Assembly: GCA_044353905.1 (NCBI GenBank)
Contig: JBILBA010000001.1
Coordinates: forward strand, 62,001-126,000
Direction of reading: 5' to 3'
From: MWH-TA3 sp044353905
GTDB lineage: Bacteria > Actinomycetota > Actinomycetes > Actinomycetales > Microbacteriaceae
DNA length: 64,000 bases
The notes beneath the pieces were generated by a model. It did not search any database. It was not told the DNA's origin and saw nothing but the letters and a program-made list of their open reading frames with translations. Below are positions 25,813 to 33,947 of the stretch, one piece after another. Both the position numbers and the translations under genes were made by a program. How positions within the stretch are numbered: position 1 is the stretch's first letter; each line of letters begins with the position of its first letter.

Positions 25813-27465
25813 TTAGGTAGTGGTGCGCGCACGTCGACGCGTGCGTTGTTCCTCGGGATCCGGAACAGGCACGGCGGCGATGAGCCTCTTTGTGTAGGGG
25901 TCTTGCGGGTTACGCAGAATCTGATCCGTCGAACCCTGCTCTACGATTTTACCGTGATGCATGACCGCAATTCGGTCACTGAGCAAATCAATCACCGCAA
26001 GGTCGTGCGAAATGAACAAAATGGCGAACTTTTGCACCTTTTGAATAGTGGTGAGAAGCTCCAAAACGCGCGCCTGGACCGAAACATCAAGTGCTGATGT
26101 CGGTTCGTCCGCCACCAGAATCGCCGGTTTGAGCGCGAGCGCTCGAGCGATTCCGACACGCTGACGCTGTCCGCCCGAGAGTTCGTGGGGGTATCGGTTG
26201 CGATACGTGCGCGGCAGCTCGACCATGTCGAGGAGGTCCTCGACCCGGGACGAAACTTGTTCCGAGCTGAATCCGCCGTTAAGAACGAGCGGTTCGCCGA
26301 TGCTTTGCCCGATGGGCCACCGCGGGTTGAGCGACGAGCCGGGGTCTTGAAACACGATCCCGATTTGGCGACGAACCTCGCGCAGGTCCTTGACCGACAC
26401 ATTCACCATGTCTTGGCCGGCAACGGTGATCGAGCCGCGAGACACGGGCAACAATCCGACGACAGCACGGCCGATTGTGGTTTTGCCGGATCCCGACTCA
26501 CCAACGAGTCCGAGCACTTCACCGGGGTAAATATCAATCGACACGTCTTCGGCGGCGCGGAACGCCGCGACGCGCCCCCGCTTCGGGTAGGTGATGTCGA
26601 CGTTCTTCAACGACAACACCGGAGTCTCGCCCTTGTGCGAATCCACCCTTTTTCCCGACGCTGCGCCGGTGCCGAGGTGCGGGACGGCCGCGAGAAGCTC
26701 CTGGGTATAGGCGACCTTGGCGTGCTTGTAGATGTCGACGACCGAACCAGATTCAACAACGCGCCCACTCTTCATGACGAGAACGTGGTCGGCCATGTCG
26801 GCAACGACACCCATGTCGTGGGTGATCAAGATGATGCCAGTGCCAAGGCGATCGTTGAGCGATCGAAGCAAATCAAGAATTTCGGCCTGAATTGTGACGT
26901 CAAGAGCCGTGGTCGGCTCATCGGCGATAAGCACCTTGGGGTCACACGAAATCGACTGCGCGATCATCGCCCGCTGGCGCTGACCCCCGGACAACTGGTG
27001 CGGGTACGAATCGAACGCTTTCTGTGGGTCTGGCAGTTCGACGAGTCCGAGCAATTCGATAGCGCGTGCCTTCGCCGCGGCCCGTGAGAGTTTCGGAAAG
27101 TGAACCTTGAGAGCTTCGACGATCTGGAACCCGATTGTGTACACCGGGTTCATCGCGGTCATCGGCTCTTGGAAAATGACGGCGATTTCGCGGCCGCGAA
27201 TCGCACGAATACGTTCGGGGGTCGCGGTGAGCGTGTCTTCTCCGCTGAGAAGAACCCGCCCTTTGGCGCGGCCGTTGGCCGGCAAAAGACCGAGTAGCGA
27301 CATCGAGGAGGCGGACTTCCCCGATCCCGATTCACCAACGATGGCAAGGACTTCACCCGCGCGCACCGAATAGTTCAAGTCCTCGGCGGCCATCACCCAT
27401 TCGCCGTCAACCCAGAAGTCAACACCAAGGTTCTGTGCTTCGATTACTACGGGCTTCGCGCTCAT
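25813..27465 (-). CDS. Dipeptide/oligopeptide ABC transporter, fused dual ATP-binding protein
   Basis: A 550-residue protein joining two ABC ATPase domains, equivalent to DppD plus DppF. Each half has Walker A (GESGSGKSASS near 45; GESGSGKTTIG near 320) and signature LSGGQRQR followed by Walker B (LIADEPTTALD, LVADEPTSALD). The C-terminal NPQDPYTKRLIAAVP is typical of oligopeptide importers. It powers the permeases at 28079-30699 but is separated from them by an opposite-strand gene, so its transcription must read through that gene or start internally. Confidence 0.93.
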   Translation of the reverse strand: MSAKPVVIEAQNLGVDFWVDGEWVMAAEDLNYSVRAGEVLAIVGESGSGKSASSMSLLGLLPANGRAKGRVLLSGEDTLTATPERIRAIRGREIAVIFQEPMTAMNPVYTIGFQIVEALKVHFPKLSRAAAKARAIELLGLVELPDPQKAFDSYPHQLSGGQRQRAMIAQSISCDPKVLIADEPTTALDVTIQAEILDLLRSLNDRLGTGIILITHDMGVVADMADHVLVMKSGRVVESGSVVDIYKHAKVAYTQELLAAVPHLGTGAASGKRVDSHKGETPVLSLKNVDITYPKRGRVAAFRAAEDVSIDIYPGEVLGLVGESGSGKTTIGRAVVGLLPVSRGSITVAGQDMVNVSVKDLREVRRQIGIVFQDPGSSLNPRWPIGQSIGEPLVLNGGFSSEQVSSRVEDLLDMVELPRTYRNRYPHELSGGQRQRVGIARALALKPAILVADEPTSALDVSVQARVLELLTTIQKVQKFAILFISHDLAVIDLLSDRIAVMHHGKIVEQGSTDQILRNPQDPYTKRLIAAVPVPDPEEQRTRRRARTTT

Positions 27466-27494
27466 CGAGTCGCCTCCGTGACACCATAGAGAAC

Positions 27495-28067
27495 ATGACC
27501 ACGTTTGTGTCCCGCTCCGGTCGAGTATTGGCCGTCGTCTTTATTCTTGTCTTCAGCGGCGCCGCAACAACCACCGCCGCAACAGGAAACCTCGTCGACG
27601 CCCTGCGCGGAGTCAGCGTTACCGCATTCCTCGCACTTTCCATCTACGCAACATTCTGGCGACCTCGACTCATCATTCGCGAGACCGGTGTCAACGTCCG
27701 AAACATCGTCACGACCCACGAGATCGAATGGGGAGCGATCAAGCGCATCGACACGAAGTGGGGCCTGACCTTGTTCCTCGGCACCAAGCGCATCAACGTC
27801 TGGGCCGCACCCGCACCCAGCCGATATGCCGCCATGTTCGCGAGTCGCGACCAGGGTCAACACCTGCCCGAGACCACCTACCTCGCGGGAACCGTTCGCC
27901 CCGGCGACCTCGTCACCAGCGACTCGGGTGGAGCAGCAGCTCTCGTTCGCCGGCACTGGGAGCGACGCGCTAACGACAGCGCTCGCGTCGAATCCCGAGT
28001 GAATGTTCAACTCGTTATCGCGCTGAGTATTCTTGCCACCGCCGCAGCAACCGCCTTGGCCATCTGA
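27495..28067 (+). CDS. Membrane protein with PH-like (DUF304-type) domain
   Basis: A 190-residue protein with two N-terminal membrane helices (about 10-29 and 40-57), then a small beta-rich segment PRLIIRETGVNV...IEWGAIKRID...LTLFLGTKRINVWA that resembles the bacterial PH domain, and a C-terminal helix. Function unknown. The ATG at 27495 avoids overlap with the ATPase gene. It lies antisense within an otherwise continuous peptide-importer operon and converges on dppC with an 11-bp gap. Confidence 0.7.
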   Translation: MTTFVSRSGRVLAVVFILVFSGAATTTAATGNLVDALRGVSVTAFLALSIYATFWRPRLIIRETGVNVRNIVTTHEIEWGAIKRIDTKWGLTLFLGTKRINVWAAPAPSRYAAMFASRDQGQHLPETTYLAGTVRPGDLVTSDSGGAAALVRRHWERRANDSARVESRVNVQLVIALSILATAAATALAI

Positions 28068-28078
28068 CATCAATTCGC

Positions 28079-29146
28079 TCATTTGTTGCCACGCCCTATC
28101 AGCTCGCGGAATTGGCGTGACAGGCTCGTCATCTTCGGCATACGGCGCTGACGTGGGTCGAACGCGTCACGCAATCCGTCGCCGATGAAGTTGATGCACA
28201 GCGCGACTACGACAATGAAGAATCCGGGCCACCAGAACAACCAGGGCCGTGTCTTGAAGGCTTCGTTGTACTGGGAAATGATTTGTCCCAACGAGATGTC
28301 CGGAGCCGTGATTCCGAACCCGAGGAAGGACAGCGCGGTTTCAGTGAGGATCGCCGCGCTCATGAGCAGCGTCGCGTTGACGACGACGATACCGATGGAG
28401 TTCGGCAAGATATGCCGGAAGATAATGCGGAAATTGGATGCACCAGCGACACGTGCCGCGTCCACGAATTCGCGTTCACGGAGGGCGAGAAATTCACCGC
28501 GCACGAGACGAGCGAGTCCTGTCCAGGACACGAGCCCGAGCAGGATTCCCAGTGAAATTGCGTTTCCACCGATTGTGCGACCCAAGACCGCGCCGAGGAT
28601 GAGCCCGGGGATGATGATAATCGCATCGGTCAAACGCATGAGCAGGTTGTCGAGCCAGCCGCGCATGAAGCCGGCGATAGCACCAATGACGACTCCGAGA
28701 ACAGTGGCGATAGCCCCGATCAGAGTCACAACCGTCAACGATTGCTGAATCCCGCGCATGACCCGCGCAAAGATGTCCTTGCCCAACGTGTCCTGACCGA
28801 ACGGGTGTTCCCACGACGGCAAGCCGCCCGGAGTTGTGATGGGATAGTTGCGATACCAGTCGAACGGCCACCAGCCATTAATTCGAAGGCCGTCCAGGAT
28901 GATTTCTCCGCTGGCGGTGTCCGCGGCCAGTCGACCCGTGCCGCCGATTATGGTGCCAACCGACGTGAATGCTAACAACACGATCAATCCAAGAACAATC
29001 ATGCTCGTGACGGCCGCCTTGTGTTGAAAGAATCGGCGGCGAACAACGGTCGAAAGACTCAAGCCTTCGATCTGTCGTTGCTCGATCGTCAACTCCGACA
29101 ACGCGAGCTGTTCCGTGTTCGGTGCCGTTATCTTTTTGCGCGCCAT
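28079..29146 (-). CDS. Oligopeptide ABC transporter permease (DppC type)
   Basis: A 355-residue inner-membrane permease. After a ~45-residue cytosolic start comes the first helix, a HPFGQDTLGKDIFARVM segment typical of DppC/OppC, then five more helices and the ATPase-contacting loop LREREFVDAARVAGASNFRIIFRHILPN. It pairs with the DppB-type permease whose stop is two bases upstream of this ATG. Confidence 0.92.
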   Translation of the reverse strand: MARKKITAPNTEQLALSELTIEQRQIEGLSLSTVVRRRFFQHKAAVTSMIVLGLIVLLAFTSVGTIIGGTGRLAADTASGEIILDGLRINGWWPFDWYRNYPITTPGGLPSWEHPFGQDTLGKDIFARVMRGIQQSLTVVTLIGAIATVLGVVIGAIAGFMRGWLDNLLMRLTDAIIIIPGLILGAVLGRTIGGNAISLGILLGLVSWTGLARLVRGEFLALREREFVDAARVAGASNFRIIFRHILPNSIGIVVVNATLLMSAAILTETALSFLGFGITAPDISLGQIISQYNEAFKTRPWLFWWPGFFIVVVALCINFIGDGLRDAFDPRQRRMPKMTSLSRQFRELIGRGNK

Positions 29147-29148
29147 GA

Positions 29149-30699
29149 TTAGGCCTCCGAAATGCGAATACGCGGGTCAAGGGCGGAGTACGCCAGATCA
29201 GCGAGGATATTGAAAATGACGGCGGCGACTCCCGTGACGAGGAATACCCCCATGACGAGGTTTACGTCGACATCCTGGAGCCCTTGATTGAACAACGCAC
29301 CCATTCCCTGCCACGCGAATACGCGCTCGGTGATGATGGCGCCTCCGATGACTGCCCCGAAGTCAAAGGCGACAATCGTGGCAATCGGGATGAGGGTGTT
29401 CCGGAACGCGTGACGCATGATGACCGTGGTCTCGGGCAATCCCTTTGCCCGCGCCGTACGCACGTAATCCTGGTTGAGGACCTCGAGCAGCGTCGCGCGG
29501 GTGTAGCGCGTGTAACCGGCGACCGAAATAATCATGAGGGCGGCGGTGGGAAGAATGAGGTGGGTCGATGAGTCGAGCATCCTCATCCACGTGTCTTCGC
29601 TGTTCGCGAGCACCGGGGTGTTTGCGCCGATCGTCGAAATCACGCCAGAGCGCAACGGAATGATTTGGACGTATTCTCCCCAGCGCATGAACATCTGGTC
29701 GAGGACGAGTGCCGCGGTGGAAAGCGCTCCGGTAACAGCCGCGACGCGCATCGCCTCGGGGCGGTCGTCGCCTCCGAGGAAGAAGCCGGCAGCCATCCCG
29801 ATTCCGGCCAGCAAGACCGCAACGAGCACGATGGCGAGGGGGTTGTTGAAGTAAAACCAGACGAATTGAAGTGGGTACCACAGGGCAACCACCCCGAGCA
29901 CGGTCGCTCCGACCGAGAACTGCAGCGTACGTTTCGTCAGGTTCGAGGTGACGAATAGCATCAGCGCGCCGAGGCCGATTCCCAACAACCCGACGCCGAC
30001 GATGCCAATCGACGGGCTTTTCAACCACTGCGTGATGTCGAGGAGAATCAAAATTCCCGAGGTCAGAGCGAAGGAAATTCCCGCAGTACGAATCCTCAAC
30101 CGAAGGTGCCCGCCGACGACAGCCTGGACCACCAGAGCGAGGACGAAGCCTATGGCAAGAGCTATCCCCCAGGGGATGGCGGGATTACCGAGGAATTCGT
30201 TGAATCGAATCGCCCCGAATTCCTTGAGCAGAACGGCGACCCAGAAGATGGGGAGCGAATAGAAGATGAAGGCGGTGAAGGTCACGGTGTAGTCGTAGCC
30301 GCTGTACTGCCGAAGTGCGGTCGTCATGCCGATTGCGACACCGAACAGAATCGAAAGCACGGTAGCGAGGATCACGAGGGACAGAGTCGACTCCATCGCG
30401 TTACCCAGCGCGCTCGCAACAGGCTCGTCACCTCGAACCACCGACACACCCAGATTGCACTGGCCGATGACGCAACTCGCCGCACCACCAAGCCACTTGA
30501 AATAGCGGAAGAACGCCGGGGTGTCCAAATCCAGTTTCTCGGTGAGAGTAGCCCTCTTCGCAACCGATGCGGGGTCGTTTTGGGTACGTAGGTCTTCGAG
30601 CGGATCCCCGGAATTTGCGGTCAGCATGTACACGATGAACGATGCGAAGAGCAACACCGCGAGCGTCGCCGCCAAACGACGGGTGATAAAACTAAGCAT
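29149..30699 (-). CDS. Oligopeptide ABC transporter permease (DppB type) with extra membrane block
   Basis: A 516-residue permease, about 180-200 residues longer than normal DppB. The start (LSFITRRLAATLAVLLFASFIVY) and end (EAA loop NQDYVRTARAKGLPETTVIMRHAFRN and a final DPRIR) are canonical. An additional hydrophobic stretch, roughly residues 165-360 with about five predicted helices, is inserted between the first conserved membrane block and the EAA half. ATG at 30699 with an AGGTGGG site. An earlier in-frame codon lacks that support. Confidence 0.88.
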   Translation of the reverse strand: MLSFITRRLAATLAVLLFASFIVYMLTANSGDPLEDLRTQNDPASVAKRATLTEKLDLDTPAFFRYFKWLGGAASCVIGQCNLGVSVVRGDEPVASALGNAMESTLSLVILATVLSILFGVAIGMTTALRQYSGYDYTVTFTAFIFYSLPIFWVAVLLKEFGAIRFNEFLGNPAIPWGIALAIGFVLALVVQAVVGGHLRLRIRTAGISFALTSGILILLDITQWLKSPSIGIVGVGLLGIGLGALMLFVTSNLTKRTLQFSVGATVLGVVALWYPLQFVWFYFNNPLAIVLVAVLLAGIGMAAGFFLGGDDRPEAMRVAAVTGALSTAALVLDQMFMRWGEYVQIIPLRSGVISTIGANTPVLANSEDTWMRMLDSSTHLILPTAALMIISVAGYTRYTRATLLEVLNQDYVRTARAKGLPETTVIMRHAFRNTLIPIATIVAFDFGAVIGGAIITERVFAWQGMGALFNQGLQDVDVNLVMGVFLVTGVAAVIFNILADLAYSALDPRIRISEA

Positions 30700-30802
30700 G
30701 CTTTTCCCACCTACAACTGCATTGTTGGACGCCAGTAACTGTTGGGGCAATACTAGCCACTAAGTGCGCGTTCGCGATGACCCGCGCAATTAAACGGCGA
30801 AG

Positions 30803-30826
30803 GGCCGGGCGTTTTCACGCCCGACC
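30803..30826 (-). terminator. Hairpin between peptide-binding protein and permease genes
   Basis: On the minus strand GGTCGGGCGT, GAAA loop, ACGCCCGGCC, then CTTCG. A 10-bp stem without a good U-run: probably a leaky attenuator or mRNA-stabilising 3' structure that keeps binding-protein levels above permease levels. Confidence 0.55.
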
Positions 30827-30849
30827 CCAGCCTTGATGCGATGAATCGG

Positions 30850-32658
30850 TTACTGCGCTGCAGCAGCCGGTGCCCACTCCCAGAAGTTCCAGAAGTAGTT
30901 CGGCGACAGCGGGTTGTTCACAACGCCGGTCAATCCGTTGTCCCACCAGGTCAAACCGGGGAACTGGAAGATCGGCAGTGACGCAGCGTCGCCCCACAGA
31001 GCAGCCTCGACGGCAGTCTGCAGTTCGGCCTGCTTCGCAGGGTCGAGTTCCGTCTCGAGCGCGGCCAGGTTTTCGTCAACCGTCGTGTTCGAGTAGTCCT
31101 GGAAGTTCGACGGCTTACCGGTTCCGTACTGCTGGTCGTTACCCGTAATCGCGAGGCTGGTCGAGCTCCATGCGAAGATGACCGCGTCGTGAGGGTTGAT
31201 CTCGTAGAGAGTCGGGTCGGTGAACTCCCAGTTCGGCTCGTTCGTGTCAATCACGTTGAAACCGGCCTTGAGGCTGTTGGCCTGGATCAGTTCGAGTTCC
31301 TGCGAGCGACGAACGTTGCCCGTGGGGTACCAGAACTTGACATCGATCGGTGTCGAGATGCCGGCGTCCGCGAGGATACCAACGGCCTTCTCGACGCGCT
31401 CGGCGTCGGTTCCCGAGTAGAAGTCCGAACCGTTGGCAGCAACGATGCCCGCGTAGTTGGGCGATCCGGGGATCGTCAACAGCGAGTTACGAAGCTCAGC
31501 GTTCGGGTTCAGCGGCTTGATGATGTTTTCGAGGATCTGGTCGCGCGGGATCGTCAGCAAGAATGCCTGGCGAACTGCGAGAGCCGTAGCTGCGTCTCCA
31601 CCGTAGGTCGCGGGGTCGAACGGTCCACCGTTGTTGAAGGTGAGGTCGACGTGCTCGTAAGCAGCTTCGTCACCACCGGCGAAGGATCCGTTCTGGAGTC
31701 CCTCAACGAGTGCGAGGAGGTCAGCCGTGGGCTGTCCCGACGCTGCCTGAACGTCACCGTTGTCGACAGCCTGAACTGCAGCGGTCGGGTCTCCGATTTC
31801 GCGGATGGTGATGCGTTCGTACTTGGGCGAAGGGCCCCACGTGTAGAGCGGGTTCGCCACGAGGGTCACGAACGAGTCAGCAACAACTTCTTCGACTCGG
31901 TAAGGACCGTTCGAGAGGAACAGGTTCTTTGCCGTACCGGTGGTCGGGTCAGTGGCCGCCGCAGTTGCGTCGGTCATCTGGTAACCCGTGTTCCACGCGT
32001 CAGCAACGGGCTTGAGCCATGCTTCGTCACCAGTCATAACGGCTTCGATGAGCTTGGCCTTCGCTTCTGCGGCGTCGGTGATCTCGGGGTACGCCATCAT
32101 GACGGTGCCGTGAGCCGAAACGCCAACACCGAAGTTGATCTCCCAGTCGACGTATGCCTTGTCGTAGACGAACTCGAGCGATTTACCATCGACAGTGGGT
32201 ACCGTCGACGCGAGGTCATCGCGAGGTGCAGCGTGCAAGAACATGTACGTGTCATCGGCGTTCTTGAAGAAACCGAAGCCAGCAACCCACGAGAGGAGCA
32301 TGTCGGCACCGTCAACAGCAACACCATCTGACCACTTCACAGCGTCGTTGATCGTGTACTTGACCGTGAGCGGCTCGTCGCTGGTCTTTTCGTACGATCC
32401 GAATTCTTCTTGCAATTGAAGTTCAGGAGTCGCGTTGTAGTAGTTGAAACCGGAGTTCGCGATGTATATCGGAATCGAGTTCGCGACGTTGTTACCGCTG
32501 GCCGATGCCGAGTTGAACTCCGATGCAATGTCATTCCAGGCGACCGAAATGGACGTCCCTTCGATGACCTCGGACTGGTACGGAAGCGCACAACCGGAAA
32601 GAACGAGGACGCTCGTTCCGACGGCGGCTACCGAAGCGAGAATTCGCTTGGTTTTCAC
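30850..32658 (-). CDS. ABC transporter substrate-binding lipoprotein, oligopeptide family 5
   Basis: A 602-residue extracytoplasmic binding protein. The signal (KTKRILASVAAVGTSVLVLSGC) ends in a lipobox with Cys near residue 23. The fold of SBP family 5 is recognisable from EPLTVKYTINDAVKWSDG, FLSNGPYRVEEVV and NPLSPNYFWN at the end. GTG start at 32658 with AGGAGG six bases upstream. It heads the importer operon and probably brings in peptides as carbon and nitrogen sources. Confidence 0.92.
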   Translation of the reverse strand: MKTKRILASVAAVGTSVLVLSGCALPYQSEVIEGTSISVAWNDIASEFNSASASGNNVANSIPIYIANSGFNYYNATPELQLQEEFGSYEKTSDEPLTVKYTINDAVKWSDGVAVDGADMLLSWVAGFGFFKNADDTYMFLHAAPRDDLASTVPTVDGKSLEFVYDKAYVDWEINFGVGVSAHGTVMMAYPEITDAAEAKAKLIEAVMTGDEAWLKPVADAWNTGYQMTDATAAATDPTTGTAKNLFLSNGPYRVEEVVADSFVTLVANPLYTWGPSPKYERITIREIGDPTAAVQAVDNGDVQAASGQPTADLLALVEGLQNGSFAGGDEAAYEHVDLTFNNGGPFDPATYGGDAATALAVRQAFLLTIPRDQILENIIKPLNPNAELRNSLLTIPGSPNYAGIVAANGSDFYSGTDAERVEKAVGILADAGISTPIDVKFWYPTGNVRRSQELELIQANSLKAGFNVIDTNEPNWEFTDPTLYEINPHDAVIFAWSSTSLAITGNDQQYGTGKPSNFQDYSNTTVDENLAALETELDPAKQAELQTAVEAALWGDAASLPIFQFPGLTWWDNGLTGVVNNPLSPNYFWNFWEWAPAAAAQ

Positions 32659-32826
32659 TGATTTCCTCCTTGGTAGGCACGTTGGGTGAAGTCCACGCAG
32701 GGCGCGGACCATGCCGTTGTTCAGCCCAGACTATTGCCGATTTAACCAAAAAAGCCAGCCGTTATGAAACAGTTAGGTTAGTAAACGTCTCGTCCTGTCC
32801 CCCGATGACGGCGAAAGGAGTTCCCG

Positions 32827-33588
32827 ATGACCCGTACCAAGTGGGAAATCCTTGTCGTTTTGCTGCTGAGTTACGGCATGTCGGCCCTCTATTCCCTTGT
32901 CGGAATCGCCAATCGCCTCAGCCAACCAACACCGTTGTCACAGCAGACCGCGACGCTCAACCGGCCGCTTGCGACCCAGGAATTGTTCGATCTCATTTAT
33001 CAGGTGCTCGGCGTCGTCTCGGGTCTCGCACCCGTCGCGCTTGTGGTGTGGCTCGTGTGGCGTGATACTCCACCGCGCCTCGGGGCAATCGGCATCGGTT
33101 GGGCTGACGGCTTTTCGTGGCGGAAGATGCGGCACGAGATCGCGGTCGGTTTCGGCCTCGCCGCTCTGATCGGCATTCCGGGAATTGGCGTGTACCTCGC
33201 CGCGCGCGCGCTCGACCTCGGAGTTACGGTCGTCCCCACGGCACTCGATGCACACTGGTGGACCATCCCCGTCCTGATTCTGTGGGCACTTCGCGCCGGT
33301 ATCGGCGAAGAGGTCGTTGTCGTCGGCTATCTCTTCGACCGACTCAAGTCGATCGGGTGGACGCCGTGGGTCATCATCATCGCCGCCGCTGTCCTGCGCG
33401 GCACGTACCACTTGTATCAGGGGTTCGGAGGATTCGCCGGAAACATCGCGATGGGACTGATTTTTGGCGCGATGTATATGTGGAAGCGACGGCTCGCCCC
33501 GCTAGTAATCGCGCACGTGCTCATCGACATCACCGCGTTCGTCGGGTACCCGCTCGCCATCATCCTGTTTCCCGGCGTTTTCGCCTAG
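32827..33588 (+). CDS. CPBP family intramembrane metalloprotease (CAAX prenyl protease-like)
   Basis: A 253-residue multi-helix membrane protein with the Abi/CPBP signature: the paired glutamates in RAGIGEEVVVVGYLFDRL, the second motif RGTYHLYQG (His) and the third AHVLIDITAF (His). These residues bind zinc in the family. The substrate is unknown. The ATG at 32827 is preceded by AAAGGAG. It is divergent from the peptide-binding protein gene and is followed by the repeat island. Confidence 0.88.
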   Translation: MTRTKWEILVVLLLSYGMSALYSLVGIANRLSQPTPLSQQTATLNRPLATQELFDLIYQVLGVVSGLAPVALVVWLVWRDTPPRLGAIGIGWADGFSWRKMRHEIAVGFGLAALIGIPGIGVYLAARALDLGVTVVPTALDAHWWTIPVLILWALRAGIGEEVVVVGYLFDRLKSIGWTPWVIIIAAAVLRGTYHLYQGFGGFAGNIAMGLIFGAMYMWKRRLAPLVIAHVLIDITAFVGYPLAIILFPGVFA

Positions 33589-33689
33589 TCCCCGATTCGC
33601 TGTTTTTCGCGCGGCGCCTGCAGCGTTGACTTAACTTCCCGACGTTGACGGCACCGCCGGCCGTGTTGACTTATCCCCCGCCCCTCCCT

Positions 33690-33823
33690 ACGTTTTTGGA
33701 AACCAAATCACGCGATCCACACGTTCCTGGAAACCGAACACCTGTTTGTGCATCGCGCGATTGCGAAGACAACATTTGGTATCCACGAACGTTGGTTTCG
33801 GAAGATTTGGTTACCACAAACGT
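33690..33823. repeat. Four-site palindromic element, copy 3
   Basis: Outer arms ACGTTTTTGGAAACCAAATC (33690-33709) and GATTTGGTTACCACAAACGT (33804-33823) are complementary at 18 of 20 positions. Inner arms at 33721-33739 and 33774-33792 match at 15 of 19. Both share the centre 33756.5, which is also the centre of the perfect decamer ATCGCGCGAT (33752-33761). Direct sites are 31 bp apart. Confidence 0.92.
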
Positions 33824-33896
33824 GGATGGGGGGGAGGTGGGAAGGCGTGGGTGGGGGGGGAGGTGGGAAGGCGTGGATGGGGGGAAGGAGGAAGGC
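33821..33896. repeat. G-rich 25-26-bp tandem repeat, about three copies
   Basis: Units start CGTGGATGGGGG, CGTGGGTGGGGG and CGTGGATGGGGG at 33821, 33846 and 33872, ending in GGAAGG. Six G-runs of three or more (33828-33834, 33839-33841, 33849-33851, 33853-33860, 33865-33867, 33879-33884) could form a G-quadruplex on the plus strand. Confidence 0.85.
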
Positions 33897-33947
33897 GCGG
33901 GCATGCGGAAGCGCGGAAGCGCTAACGTTTACACGCCGATGTGAACT

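Larger units (their letters stand above)
33589..33947. other. Non-coding convergent intergenic island with palindrome and G-rich repeats
   Basis: 359 bp between converging 3' ends (CPBP protease and gcvP). It contains palindromic element copy 3 (33690-33823) and a G-rich tandem repeat (33821-33896). No protein signal is credible. Its composition and layout match the island at 8981-9471. Confidence 0.85.
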
